Assembly (NCBI GenBank): GCA_001512965.1
Contig: LFRW01000035.1
Coordinates: 72,249 to 136,248 of the forward strand
Direction: 5' to 3'
DNA: 64,000 nt
Origin: Methanomicrobia archaeon DTU008
Lineage (GTDB): Archaea > Thermoplasmatota > Thermoplasmata > Methanomassiliicoccales > Methanomassiliicoccaceae
Part shown: positions 52,285 to 61,368 of the stretch, one piece after another
Position numbering within the stretch: position 1 is the stretch's first letter
Layout: each line of letters starts with the position of its first letter
Translations under genes and position numbers: made by a program
Notes under the pieces: generated by a model
What the model was told of the DNA's origin: nothing
Seen by the model: only the letters and a program-made list of their open reading frames with translations
Databases searched by the model: none

Positions 52285-53634
52285 TCAAACTCTTTTCTCC
52301 AGTTCTTTCCTTATCATGTCGGAGACCTCCTTGGACGCGTAGCGCCCTTGCGTCTCCTTCATGACCTGGCCGATGAGGAAGTTGGCAGCCCTGGGGTTGT
52401 TGCGGTAATCTTTCACGACCTCGGGGTGTTCGTCGACAAGCCGGACCACCAGCTGCTCCAGGTCACCCTGGGCGGTCGGCGCCGTGGCGATCACGGCCTC
52501 CCGTCCGGCAAGGACGTCCAGGCGCATCCTGGCCTCGGCATCGGTGATGGCTCCCGTATGCACCTCCTCGATGATCGGGACCACTTTCTCCCCTGCTCCA
52601 TCCCCATGGCGCTCTTGCAGCTCCTTCCAGTGCGAGGACAGCGGACCAAGGGTCCAGGTGGTGGCGGTCTCGGCCCCGAAGCGTGCGGCCAGCGTCTCGA
52701 ACAGGTCGGCCAGCTCCCATGAGGTCAGCACTATCTGCCGGGCCGAGGACGAAGCAAGGCCATGTTCCCGTTCCAAGCGGGATGCGCGGGCCAGGGGGGT
52801 TTCCGGCACCTCGAGGGCGCGAGCCATCTGTCCGATGTTGAAGGTACCAAGGTCCGGTTCGCCGATGTAGCCGTAATCCTCCTCGAACTCCTTCTCCCTG
52901 GATGGCAGCGTGGTGCCTCGCTCCTCATCGTAACGTCTCGTCTCCCGGGTTATCTTCTTGCCGGCGGCGAGAAGCTTACTCTGTCTCTTGACCTCGAACT
53001 TCAGTCCTCGTTCGATGTTCTTCAGCCCGTTGATGTTCTTGATCTCCACACGCTCCTCGCCCACCGAGATGTTGGCATCCGCCCTCACCGTGGTCTCGTC
53101 CTGTGCCGAGAGGCCGATAAGGTGGCGGAGTTCGATGAGCAGGTCGGAGAGGAATGCCCTTGCCTCTTCCGGAGACGTCAGGTCCGGGGCGGTGACGATC
53201 TCGACCAGTGGCACGCCGGACCGGTTATAGTCGACGAGGGCGATCTCCTCTCCAGCGCGACCGGCACGCTTTATACGACCGGGGTCCTCCTCGATGTGGA
53301 TCTCCCATATGCCGATCCTGCGCCCCCCGACGGTGAAGTGGCCATCCCTCCCCAGGGGAGTCTCATATTGGGTTATCTGGAAGTTCTTGACGAGATCGGG
53401 ATAGAAGTAGGTCTTGCGCGAGAACCATACCCTCTCGCTGATGGTACAGTTCAGGAACTTGGCTATGGATATGCCCATTTCCAGGGCCCTGCGGTTCAGC
53501 ATGGGCCTCGACCCTGGGAAGCCCAGGCAGATCGGGCATACTGATGAGTTCACCTCGTCACCAGCTGTCGAGCAGGAGCAGAACAGCTTGGTCCGGGTTG
53601 GCAGTTGAATGTGGATCTCCAGACCGATCTTCAT
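52285..53634 (-). CDS. gatB: Asp-tRNA(Asn)/Glu-tRNA(Gln) amidotransferase, subunit B
   Basis: Kinase and tRNA-binding subunit that activates Asp/Glu-tRNA for amidation. The 449-residue protein opens MKIGLEIHIQL, has zinc cysteines at 19, 21, 33 and 36 (CSC...CPIC), then the cradle domain and a C-terminal YqeY-like tail domain (DYRNNPRAANFLIGQVMKETQGRY). Start at 53634 is fixed by ATGA overlap with gatA. It is the last gene of gatC-gatA-gatB. Archaea normally use GatDE for Gln-tRNA, so this trimer chiefly implies Asn-tRNA synthesis. Confidence 0.95.
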   Translation of the reverse strand: MKIGLEIHIQLPTRTKLFCSCSTAGDEVNSSVCPICLGFPGSRPMLNRRALEMGISIAKFLNCTISERVWFSRKTYFYPDLVKNFQITQYETPLGRDGHFTVGGRRIGIWEIHIEEDPGRIKRAGRAGEEIALVDYNRSGVPLVEIVTAPDLTSPEEARAFLSDLLIELRHLIGLSAQDETTVRADANISVGEERVEIKNINGLKNIERGLKFEVKRQSKLLAAGKKITRETRRYDEERGTTLPSREKEFEEDYGYIGEPDLGTFNIGQMARALEVPETPLARASRLEREHGLASSSARQIVLTSWELADLFETLAARFGAETATTWTLGPLSSHWKELQERHGDGAGEKVVPIIEEVHTGAITDAEARMRLDVLAGREAVIATAPTAQGDLEQLVVRLVDEHPEVVKDYRNNPRAANFLIGQVMKETQGRYASKEVSDMIRKELEKRV

Positions 53635-54959
53635 GCTCCCCCCTCCGGTCGGCGGTATTGGAACTCCCTCTCCCAGCGTGCCGCCAGGGAGAGCAGGCGC
53701 CCTTCCTCCCAATGGGGCGCCACCAGCTGCATCCCGGCCGGGAGCCCATCGATGTATGCGCACGGCAGCGATATGTGAGGGAGCCCTGCCAGATTGGGCG
53801 GGACGGTGAGGAAGTCCGCGTGGTACGCCTCCAGTGCCGACATCTTCTCCACCTCGTCCAGTCGCGGCGCCACGAAGGGCATGGTGGGTGTTAGGACGGC
53901 GTCAACTTCGCGGAACTGCCGCTCATATGCCTGGATCACGAGCTTCCTCACCTGTAAGGCCTTGATGTAGTATCGGTCGCGGAGGCCGACCATGCGACAG
54001 AACGTACCCAGGAGGATGCGCCTCTTGGCCTCATTGCCAAGGTCTTTCGAGCGAACTTGTGAGAAGAGCTCGTTGAAACCCAGGTCCGTCTCCTCCACGA
54101 TGTCCCCATACCGCATGCCGCAGTAGCGAGCCAGATTGGTCGACGCTTCAGCGGTGGCCAGGATGTAGTATGCGGGGAGGGCGAAGCGGAGCTCTGGCAT
54201 GGCCACCCTTCGAACCTCGACCCCCATGCCCTCCAATCTGCCGACCGCCTCCTCGAAGGCCTTGCGCACGCCATCGGACAGGCCGGCCAGCGCCTCCTCC
54301 GGGATCGCCACCGAGCCGACATCCCCTTCGATGCTGAGAGGGGGCTGAACCTGGCTGGTGGGGTCCAGGGCATCTGGGCCGCTGATGACCGGCAGGTATC
54401 TAGCTATCATATCCGAGGATGAGGCGAGCAGGCCTATCTTGTCGAGCGAGTTGCCATAGTCTATGAGGCCCCACCGGGAGACCCTCCCGTAGGTGGGCAC
54501 CAGTCCGACCACGCCACAGAAGCTGGCCGGACAGGATATCGAGCCGCCGGTGGACACGCCGATGGAAAGGTGTCCGTCAAGGACGCTGGCCGCGGCCCCT
54601 GCCCCTCCTGAGCTGCCCCCGCAGCATCGGGTCGTATCGAACGGATTGAGAGGGACCCCGATGTCCGAGTTGGTACCGAAGGAGCCGAACCCGAACTCGT
54701 CCATGTTGGTCTTGCCGATAAGCAATCCGCCGGCCTCCTTAAGCCTCTTTATGGCGGTGGCGTCGAATGGCGGGTTATACCCTTCCAATATGCGGCTTCC
54801 TGCCCGCGCCTGGAACTCGACGGAGCACAGGTTGTCCTTGGCGGAGAAGTGAAATGAGTGGCCGCCCTCATAGGCGAGAGGGTCCTCCAGTTTCTCTGCG
54901 AACATCCGATATCTTTCGTCCGCAAGCCGAACCGTCGTTGCAAGGTCCTTTCCGGTCAT
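53631..54959 (-). CDS. gatA: Asp-tRNA(Asn)/Glu-tRNA(Gln) amidotransferase, subunit A
   Basis: Amidase-signature subunit that frees ammonia from glutamine. The 442-residue protein has the Ser-cisSer-Lys triad: Lys41 (SAKDNLC), Ser116 (GGSSGG) and Ser140 (STGGSIS). Start at 54959 overlaps the gatC stop by ATGA; an ATG at 54983 inside gatC is less likely. Its stop overlaps gatB the same way, so the three subunits are translated in series. Confidence 0.95.
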   Translation of the reverse strand: MTGKDLATTVRLADERYRMFAEKLEDPLAYEGGHSFHFSAKDNLCSVEFQARAGSRILEGYNPPFDATAIKRLKEAGGLLIGKTNMDEFGFGSFGTNSDIGVPLNPFDTTRCCGGSSGGAGAAASVLDGHLSIGVSTGGSISCPASFCGVVGLVPTYGRVSRWGLIDYGNSLDKIGLLASSSDMIARYLPVISGPDALDPTSQVQPPLSIEGDVGSVAIPEEALAGLSDGVRKAFEEAVGRLEGMGVEVRRVAMPELRFALPAYYILATAEASTNLARYCGMRYGDIVEETDLGFNELFSQVRSKDLGNEAKRRILLGTFCRMVGLRDRYYIKALQVRKLVIQAYERQFREVDAVLTPTMPFVAPRLDEVEKMSALEAYHADFLTVPPNLAGLPHISLPCAYIDGLPAGMQLVAPHWEEGRLLSLAARWEREFQYRRPEGGA

Positions 54960-55228
54960 GTCAGTCTTGGCCCCCTTACCCAACCGTCCGCGGCACGCAT
55001 CTCCCGCCGCAGCCTTTCTGGGTCAGGATACGGCTTCACCTCATCGTCTCGCAACCGGTCCTCAACTGGAACGGGGCCTGGATCGAAGTCTTCCATGGCG
55101 GGCGCCTCGTCCAGGACCTCGAACGCGGACAGGATGTCCTCTAGTTCGGCGGCATATCGGCCAACCTCTTCATCGGTGAGATCGAGCCTTGCCACCCTGG
55201 CGACCTTTCGGACCATCTCCTCGTCCAT
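54956..55228 (-). CDS. gatC: Asp-tRNA(Asn)/Glu-tRNA(Gln) amidotransferase, subunit C
   Basis: A 90-residue structural subunit that wraps GatA (VRKVARVARLDLTDEEVGRYAAELEDILSAFEVLDE, then LRDDEVKPYPDPERL). It is the first gene of the operon; GAGGTG lies 5 bases before the ATG and a TATA-like CATAATAATC at about 55252-55261. Confidence 0.93.
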   Translation of the reverse strand: MDEEMVRKVARVARLDLTDEEVGRYAAELEDILSAFEVLDEAPAMEDFDPGPVPVEDRLRDDEVKPYPDPERLRREMRAADGWVRGPRLT

Positions 55229-55335
55229 GATACACCTCGGAAAATCGCCCGATTATTATGACCTGGCTATTTATTGCTTTGCCGTTCACCATGGGCCCCC
55301 AGCGGTCCGCCCGCCTGGCCCCTGAGAAACCTTTT

Positions 55336-55354
55336 TGTAATCCATGGGATTACA
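55336..55354. promoter_or_regulatory. Palindrome TGTAATCC-N3-GGATTACA before the TPR gene
   Basis: Perfect 8-bp arms with a 3-base centre lie 17 bases before the ATG of the TPR gene. The form resembles archaeal operators of helix-turn-helix dimers. No other copy was noticed in the window. A TATA-like GCTATTTATTGC occurs at 55264-55275. Confidence 0.5.
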
Positions 55355-55371
55355 TTCCTCGAGGTGCTCAG

Positions 55372-55869
55372 ATGGAGGAAGTCGAAAAGCTGATGAAGCA
55401 GGCATATCAGGCTTTGGCCGATGGAGATTATCCCAAGGCCCTATCCAGGTTCGAAAAGGTCACCAAGGTCGATCCGTCCAATCCGGAAGGATGGTATGGA
55501 AAGGCGGAAGCGGGCGTGCTCGTGCCCAAGGTGAAGACGGAGGACATCCTTGAGGCGTACAAGAAGGCAGCAGAGCTGGATCCCAAGAACCCGATGTATC
55601 ACAGCTCCATAGGCTCTTTCTGCGTGGAGGCCGGACTGTTCAACGACGCCGAGGCCGCCTACAAGAAGGCCGCCGAACTGGACCCCGAGAACGCTCCTTA
55701 CTATTACTCAGAGTTCGGCGTGGAATACTTCCGGCGCGCCCCTGTGGTCATGGAGGATTATCTGGACGACAAGAGCGAGGAGATGATCATGAGGAAGTCC
55801 CTGAAATATCTCCTTCTCGCGATCGGTCTAGATGAGGAAGGCGCTCTGGAACTGCTGCAGCGCAAGTGA
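55372..55869 (+). CDS. TPR-repeat protein
   Basis: A 165-residue all-helical protein with three tetratricopeptide repeats (QAYQALADGDYPKALSRFEKVTKVDPSNPEGW; a degenerate second; GLFNDAEAAYKKAAELDPENAPYY). It is probably a protein-interaction adaptor. Start at ATG 55372 with GAGGTG upstream; the longer frame from 55258 crosses the palindrome and promoter. It is divergent from gatCAB. Partners unknown. Confidence 0.85.
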   Translation: MEEVEKLMKQAYQALADGDYPKALSRFEKVTKVDPSNPEGWYGKAEAGVLVPKVKTEDILEAYKKAAELDPKNPMYHSSIGSFCVEAGLFNDAEAAYKKAAELDPENAPYYYSEFGVEYFRRAPVVMEDYLDDKSEEMIMRKSLKYLLLAIGLDEEGALELLQRK

Positions 55870-55871
55870 TC

Positions 55872-56543
55872 TCACAACAGGCCTAGCTTCTCCAGCCCAT
55901 CGATCACTCCCTCGGCGTGCTCTTTCTGGCTGATATAGCTGGCCGCCGCCTTAGCGGCAGGTGAGGCGTTCGCGACCGCCACCGAGAAGCGGCATTGGCG
56001 GAACATGCTGGCATCATTGTCAGAGTCGCCGAAGGCGGCGATCTCATCCATGCGGACGCCTATGATCTCCGCCATTCTTTTCACACCTGCCCCTTTTCCA
56101 TGGCCCGCGTTCATGATGTGAATGGCGAAACCGGTGCGTTCCACCTCGAGCTCCCATCCTTTCAACAGCTCCCTTATCCGATCCAGATCGGCCCAGCGTT
56201 CAATCGCCACCTCCGTACGTCGCCACCGGTTGGTGAACAGCTCCTGGACCTCCATGTTCCTCTGGAGGACCTCCAGCGCCTTCCTCGGAAGCGTCATGTC
56301 GAACAGCTCGATGACCTCCGTGCCGTGACACACCACCCCTCCATTCTCGGCGACAATCGGGCCTTTCAGGCCCATGTACGTGCATAGCCCATATGCTATG
56401 GGAAGGACGTTTCCGGATACCAGGCTGACGATGGTGCCACCCTCTTGCACGCGACGAAGGGCCTCTACACCGCGAGTGCTCAGCAGCTTGTTGCGATCGG
56501 TAAGCGTCCCGTCGATGTCAACCGCTATCGCCCTGATCCCCAT
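55872..56543 (-). CDS. HAD-family phosphatase, archaeal phosphoglycolate-phosphatase type
   Basis: A 223-residue HAD hydrolase with nucleophile Asp9 and Asp11 (VDIDGTLTD), a Ser motif (VSLVSGN), Lys (GKGAGVKRM) and acidic motif FGDSDNDASMF. A C2-type cap between motifs resembles the Thermoplasma phosphoglycolate phosphatase and sucrose-phosphatase group. The ATG at 56543 is about 22 bases from a GCTTTATCC element (56566-56574), so it appears leaderless. Substrate inferred from family. Confidence 0.86.
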   Translation of the reverse strand: MGIRAIAVDIDGTLTDRNKLLSTRGVEALRRVQEGGTIVSLVSGNVLPIAYGLCTYMGLKGPIVAENGGVVCHGTEVIELFDMTLPRKALEVLQRNMEVQELFTNRWRRTEVAIERWADLDRIRELLKGWELEVERTGFAIHIMNAGHGKGAGVKRMAEIIGVRMDEIAAFGDSDNDASMFRQCRFSVAVANASPAAKAAASYISQKEHAEGVIDGLEKLGLL

Positions 56544-56771
56544 GGCACATCGATGGAGTTCAATGGGATAAAGCATGTCCGGGCCGGTCTGCGGCCGAAA
56601 CCTCTCCCTGGGAGTTCGTTTCCGTCGACCTGTAAAACCCATAATATAATTATATAATCGTATAATAATACCCCCAGCCGGTGGGGATCATGTGGCTCCG
56701 CTCGTCGCGAACATCTGAAGCGGCGCGCAATGGTTAAATCTTGCAAGTTGCCACACCGAAGAGGAGGAGGT

Positions 56772-56855
56772 ATGATGCCTGGGGGCCAGTTCGGCGAGAG
56801 CTCTCGTCATCTCGGTCTGTGGCGTTACGGAGCGATGATCCATGATCAGGACTGA
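56772..56855 (+). CDS. Possible 27-residue upstream ORF overlapping the kinase start
   Basis: ATG at 56772 follows GAGGAGGAGGT, one of the strongest ribosome sites in the window. The frame ends in TGA at 56853-56855, 14 bases past the kinase ATG (56842). A TATA-like GGTTAAATC lies at about 56732-56741. It may regulate kinase translation by coupling. The AT-rich stretch 56636-56672 just upstream holds several TATA-like boxes. Confidence 0.35.
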   Translation: MMPGGQFGESSRHLGLWRYGAMIHDQD

Positions 56856-59199
56856 GGGTAAGGGACGGGAGAGAGAGGGGTTGCACAGCGATGAGGTCAT
56901 GATACTCCTGGTGGAGGACAACCCCGGGGACGTAGGTCTGATGAAGGCAAGCCTGGAGGACTCGCAATACCACCATCTGGCCGTTCTACATGCCGACCGG
57001 CTGCAGAAGGCGGTCGAGATGGTGCTCACCGAACCCCTGGACATCATACTGCTCGATCTCGGATTGCCCGATTCATCGGGACTTGACACCGTGGATAGGA
57101 TGATAAAGGCGGCTGGACCCATCCCCATCGTGGTCCTGACCGGATACTCGGACGAGAACCTTGGCCTCGAGGCGGTGCGGAGAGGCGCTCAGGACTATCT
57201 CATCAAGGGAGAGGTGGACAGCGCCTCCCTGGAACGCTCCATACGTTATTCGATCCAGAGGCGCAGGGCACTGGAGGAGCTCAGGGAGAGCAATCAGAGA
57301 TACCACAGCCTGTTCAATGACAATCATGCGGTCATGATAATGATAGATCCCGTCGATGGCAACATCGTGGACGTGAACGAGGCAGCGGCGGACTTCTATG
57401 GCTATCCAAGAGAAAGGTTCACCACGCTCAACATCACCGATCTGGTATCATTGCCATCCGATGAGGTTTTCAAGATCCTGGGCAGAGCAGCCTCCAAGGA
57501 CCAACAGCACCTGTTCCTGAAGAACCGCCTTTCTGATGGTTCGGTGAGAGACGTTGAGATGTTCAGCGGCCCCATCAACATCCGAGGACGAGTGATCCTC
57601 TATGCCATCGTGCATGACGTCACCGAACGTAAGAGGGCCGAGGAGGAGAGGGAACGGCTCACCATGGAGCTCGCCCAGCAGCACGACCTATTGCAGACGG
57701 TCATCGAGAACTCCCCATTCAGCATAATGGTGCTTAGCGGTCCCGATCTGGTGGTAAGGCTGATCAATCCCGCGGCCGAGGACATCATCGGCCCCATGGT
57801 CTCCGAGGCGACAGGTCGCCCAGTGGCGCAGCTACCTATCATGAGAGGGGGCGGCACCACAGACCTGTTGGAACTTGTCGAGGAGGCAAGGCGGAAAGGT
57901 TCACCTGTCATCATGAAGGAACTGGATGTCACACAACTGCTCAATGGTACTCCGGCGTTCTGGCATGTGGCGGTGATACCACTGCCGGACCCGTTCGGGG
58001 ACAAGGACGTACTCTTCATGATCCAGGACGTGACCGAGCAGGTCCTGGGACGGCGACAGATCGAGGAACTGGCGCAGCGCGCGGACTCCGAGCGCAGACG
58101 GCTTCGAACCATCCTGGACAATCTTCCGGTGGGGGTCATCGTCGCCGACAAGGACGGCAGGGTGCTGGAGCGCAACGACATCGTGGACGTCATATGGGGC
58201 GGTAGGACGACGCACGGTAGGATGGTCGGTGAACGCAGCGAGAACAAGGGATGGTGGGCCGATACGGGCATGGCCGTTCGGTCGGAGGAATGGCCCCTAT
58301 CAAGGGCGGTAAAGTTCGGCGACACTGTGGTAGGCGAGGTCATCGACATACAGAGACTGGACGGCACTCGCGGGACCATCATATCATCGGCCTCCCCCAT
58401 CCGTGACGCTGATGGAAAGATCTTCGGAGGCGTGGAGGTCGTGCAAGACATCACCCGGCAGAGGAAGCTCGAGCATGACGCCATAGAGGCGAAGGAGCAG
58501 GCTGAGCTGTACATCGACCTGTTGTCCCATGACATCAGCAACATGAATGCCGCCATCAGAGGCTACCTGGAGCTAGCGCTGGAGAAGATGGACATCGAGG
58601 AGAAGAACAAGCAATACTTCACCAAGCCCATATCCATCATCGAGACCAGCAACCGTCTCATCGAGAACGTGCGCAAGATCCAGCAGGTGGAGGGCCAGGA
58701 GGCCAAGCACGGGCTGATAGATCTAGGATGGCTCCTCGAGGACGTCCGCGCGGAGGCGGAGAAATATCCAGGCCGGGAGGTCAAGATCAACTACAAGACC
58801 ACCATAAAGAAGTTCGTCGTCGCAAGCGAACTGCTGAGAGACGTTTTCGACAACATAATCTCGAACGCCATAAAGCATTCCACCGGACCGGTGGAGATAT
58901 CGATCTCGCTGTCAAAGATGTTCGAGAACGGGCGGGAATACTACAAGGTTTCGATAGAGGACAACGGTCCGGGCATATCCGATGAGCTGAAGAGCAAGCT
59001 CTTCCAGCGAAAGCAGAGGGGAAGGTCCAAGACCGCCGGCAGCGGTCTCGGCCTGTTCCTGGTGAAAAAGTTGGTGGAAGACTTCCACGGCCGAGTATGG
59101 GTGGAGGACCGCGTCCCGGGGGACCACACACAAGGGGCAAAGTTCGTGGTGATGCTGCCCGCCGTCTCCGTCGACGGTCGCGGGCAGGTCGCCCTGTGA
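56842..59199 (+). CDS. Hybrid receiver-PAS sensor histidine kinase
   Basis: A 785-residue cytosolic signalling protein. Receiver domain (about 18-135: LLVEDNPGD, phospho-acceptor Asp72 in LLDLGLPD, Lys in YLIKG), then three PAS domains (about 150-265, 280-395 and 410-535). The phospho-accepting His563 is in LLSHDISNMNAAIRGYLELAL, and the HATPase has NAIKHSTG, DNGPGISDELKSKLF and SGLGLFLVKKLVE. No membrane segment is visible, so it senses internal or diffusible cues. Translation may begin at the ATG or at a TTG at 56881 after GAGAGAGAGGGG. No output regulator gene is adjacent. Confidence 0.88.
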   Translation: MIRTEGKGREREGLHSDEVMILLVEDNPGDVGLMKASLEDSQYHHLAVLHADRLQKAVEMVLTEPLDIILLDLGLPDSSGLDTVDRMIKAAGPIPIVVLTGYSDENLGLEAVRRGAQDYLIKGEVDSASLERSIRYSIQRRRALEELRESNQRYHSLFNDNHAVMIMIDPVDGNIVDVNEAAADFYGYPRERFTTLNITDLVSLPSDEVFKILGRAASKDQQHLFLKNRLSDGSVRDVEMFSGPINIRGRVILYAIVHDVTERKRAEEERERLTMELAQQHDLLQTVIENSPFSIMVLSGPDLVVRLINPAAEDIIGPMVSEATGRPVAQLPIMRGGGTTDLLELVEEARRKGSPVIMKELDVTQLLNGTPAFWHVAVIPLPDPFGDKDVLFMIQDVTEQVLGRRQIEELAQRADSERRRLRTILDNLPVGVIVADKDGRVLERNDIVDVIWGGRTTHGRMVGERSENKGWWADTGMAVRSEEWPLSRAVKFGDTVVGEVIDIQRLDGTRGTIISSASPIRDADGKIFGGVEVVQDITRQRKLEHDAIEAKEQAELYIDLLSHDISNMNAAIRGYLELALEKMDIEEKNKQYFTKPISIIETSNRLIENVRKIQQVEGQEAKHGLIDLGWLLEDVRAEAEKYPGREVKINYKTTIKKFVVASELLRDVFDNIISNAIKHSTGPVEISISLSKMFENGREYYKVSIEDNGPGISDELKSKLFQRKQRGRSKTAGSGLGLFLVKKLVEDFHGRVWVEDRVPGDHTQGAKFVVMLPAVSVDGRGQVAL

Positions 59200-59207
59200 G
59201 CCAGGCC

Positions 59208-60113
59208 TCAGGCGCCCGAGCGAAGGTCTCCCAGCGTGGTGACCCGCTCGGCGAACGCGTTGTGCTTGTGTATGGACTCCTCGCTCTCGCTTCGAGCGGT
59301 GATGAGCGTCTCGTCCGGCAGGTCCGGGTACCGTTCCAGCACCTTGAAGAGGATGGTGCGGACAACATCCTCTACGAACTTCGGTTCGAGATGGGCCTGG
59401 AGAACAACCTTGGCCTCGTCGCTCCTCTTCAGCACCTCATAGGTCGGGCTGCTGAAAGACGCCTCCACGATCTCGATCAGATCATTGGCCTCCACGTCGA
59501 GGTCCTCTGGCACCTCCACCATGACGGAGGAGACGTTGCGCTGATTGTGGGATATCATCGGCAGGTCCTTCTCCATGGTGACGTTGGTCCCATATTGCTC
59601 GCGGACGGTCTCCATGGCGCAGGGGCAGGCGGTCATCCCTATGACCTCCACTCCGATCATCTTCTTCAGGACATCGGTGTTGCGGCTCACCGCCTGGGCC
59701 ATGATCTTGAACGATTCCAGGTTAGGCTTTCCGCTTGGTCCAGGGCGGGTCATGAAATAGTCGGCGATGACTCGTACTTCAGCATAGGTGGAGTACTCGT
59801 GCTTCTGCCTCAGAGAACGGCATAGCCCTGCAGCGAAGACCTCGATCCCCGGCAGCCCTTGGCGCAAACTCTTCTCCACCTCTTCATTGATCGCCTCGAG
59901 GTTCCGCGAGAGATGAGAGCCCTTTTGGGTGGATGGTAGATCAACGTAAACATCAATGGTACAGAAGAGCGTATTCGAGGTCCCCTCTCGGACCACCTTC
60001 ACCGGTTTCTTAACCCCCGTCACCCCTACCCGGGTCAGCATGAACCCTTTGGTGAGGCGACGGTTTTGAACGTCAGCTGAGGCCTGTATGTCCATCACCT
60101 TGGTATCGGCCAA
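59208..60113 (-). CDS. mptA: GTP cyclohydrolase MptA (FolE2 family)
   Basis: Fe(II)-dependent enzyme opening GTP to 7,8-dihydroneopterin 2',3'-cyclic phosphate, the first methanopterin step. The 301-residue protein has LTRVGVTGVKKPVKVVREG, HEYSTYAEVRV and the signature GVEVIGMTACPCAMETVRE with metal-binding Cys. The start is a TTG at 60113, about 10 bases after GGGAGG; an ATG at 60095 is an alternative. Its presence implies a methanopterin-type C1 carrier. Confidence 0.94.
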   Translation of the reverse strand: MADTKVMDIQASADVQNRRLTKGFMLTRVGVTGVKKPVKVVREGTSNTLFCTIDVYVDLPSTQKGSHLSRNLEAINEEVEKSLRQGLPGIEVFAAGLCRSLRQKHEYSTYAEVRVIADYFMTRPGPSGKPNLESFKIMAQAVSRNTDVLKKMIGVEVIGMTACPCAMETVREQYGTNVTMEKDLPMISHNQRNVSSVMVEVPEDLDVEANDLIEIVEASFSSPTYEVLKRSDEAKVVLQAHLEPKFVEDVVRTILFKVLERYPDLPDETLITARSESEESIHKHNAFAERVTTLGDLRSGA

Positions 60114-60172
60114 CCAAAACCATCCTCCCGGATAAAGATATTGTAGCTACTCCCATAATATGTAAGCTTGCA

Positions 60173-61273
60173 TCATATCTCGATGAGCTTGTACGTCCTA
60201 GAACCAAGCCCCAGCTCTTCCGCATACCTCAGCTGGGCTGTCCAATCCATGTCCACCAGGGCCCGGATCTTGTCCTCGCCTGGGGCCAGATTATGACCGA
60301 GTGCGGTCCCCTCCAGTCCCTTACTGTTGTTGAAGAGGTCAGCGGCGGCCTGGTCTATTGCCACCGGGTCCAGGGATGCCAGTATGCCGACGTCGGGCAC
60401 GACGGGCCTATCCGACCAACCGGGGCAATCGCAATGAGGCGTAACATCAACGACGAACGTCATGTAGCCGACCCGTCCCTCCTTGCCCTTCAGGATCCCA
60501 TAGCAATATTCCACAATCTTCTCTTGTATCTCGATGAGGCTCTGAGGGTCCTCGGGTCCGATGGCATCGCTAGGACAGGCCACCCAGCACTCCCCGCAAC
60601 CGATGCATCTGACCGAATCGATGCTGGCCTTGCCCCTCACGTCGATGGCGGACCTGGGACAGGAGCGGGCACAGGTTCCGCAGCCGGTGCAGACCTCCTC
60701 GTCGACGGCCGGATGCGCCAGCTTGTGCATCTCCAGCTTGCCGGCGCGCGATCCGAACCCCATCCCTAGGTTCTTGAGCGCTCCGCCGAAGCCGGTCATC
60801 AGATGCCCCTTGAAGTGGGAGACCACCATTATGGAGGATGCGTGATATGCCGCCGTACCGAACTTCACCGTGCGGCAATGCTTCAGGCCGACCTCGACCT
60901 CCACCTCGTCCTTGCCCAGCAGACCGTCGGCGATGATGACCGGAGCATCGACGACCGGATATGTGAAGCCGTGGCGCACCGCCGCGTTCAGATGGTCGAC
61001 CGCATTGCTCCTACCGCCAAGATACAGGGTGTTGGAATCGGTGAGGAACGGTTTGCCGCCATCCTTGCGGATCATGTCCACCACTGCGCTGACGAACTGC
61101 GGCCGAAGGAACGTCGTGTTTCCTGGCTCTCCGAGGTGCGTCTTCACCGCCACCAGGTCTCCTTTCGTGAAGGTGCTGCCCAACCGCGCCTTCTCGAACA
61201 GGCGATGGATCTTCGACGGTATGTTCTCCGTTTGGCGGTCTGCCCGCAGGCCGGCGAAGTACACTTCGGACAT
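60173..61273 (-). CDS. DUF362 protein with 2[4Fe-4S] ferredoxin domain
   Basis: A 366-residue iron-sulfur protein. Residues 1-185 and 260-366 form the DUF362 domain (VAVKTHLGEPGNTTFLRPQF; HFKGHLMTGFGGALKNLGMGFGSRAGKL). Between them are two cluster motifs, CTGCGTCARSCP and CIGCGECWVACP. Such proteins are common in anaerobes; their reaction is unknown. It is divergent from rnhB with about 95 bases between starts and overlapping promoters. Confidence 0.9.
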   Translation of the reverse strand: MSEVYFAGLRADRQTENIPSKIHRLFEKARLGSTFTKGDLVAVKTHLGEPGNTTFLRPQFVSAVVDMIRKDGGKPFLTDSNTLYLGGRSNAVDHLNAAVRHGFTYPVVDAPVIIADGLLGKDEVEVEVGLKHCRTVKFGTAAYHASSIMVVSHFKGHLMTGFGGALKNLGMGFGSRAGKLEMHKLAHPAVDEEVCTGCGTCARSCPRSAIDVRGKASIDSVRCIGCGECWVACPSDAIGPEDPQSLIEIQEKIVEYCYGILKGKEGRVGYMTFVVDVTPHCDCPGWSDRPVVPDVGILASLDPVAIDQAAADLFNNSKGLEGTALGHNLAPGEDKIRALVDMDWTAQLRYAEELGLGSRTYKLIEI

Positions 61274-61368
61274 TATATCGCCCTAATATCATGCCGGCTG
61301 CAGATGAATCTTACCCATTCGCCGCAGACCGCGATACTCATATATACGCACATCAAAATCGAGCGGCA

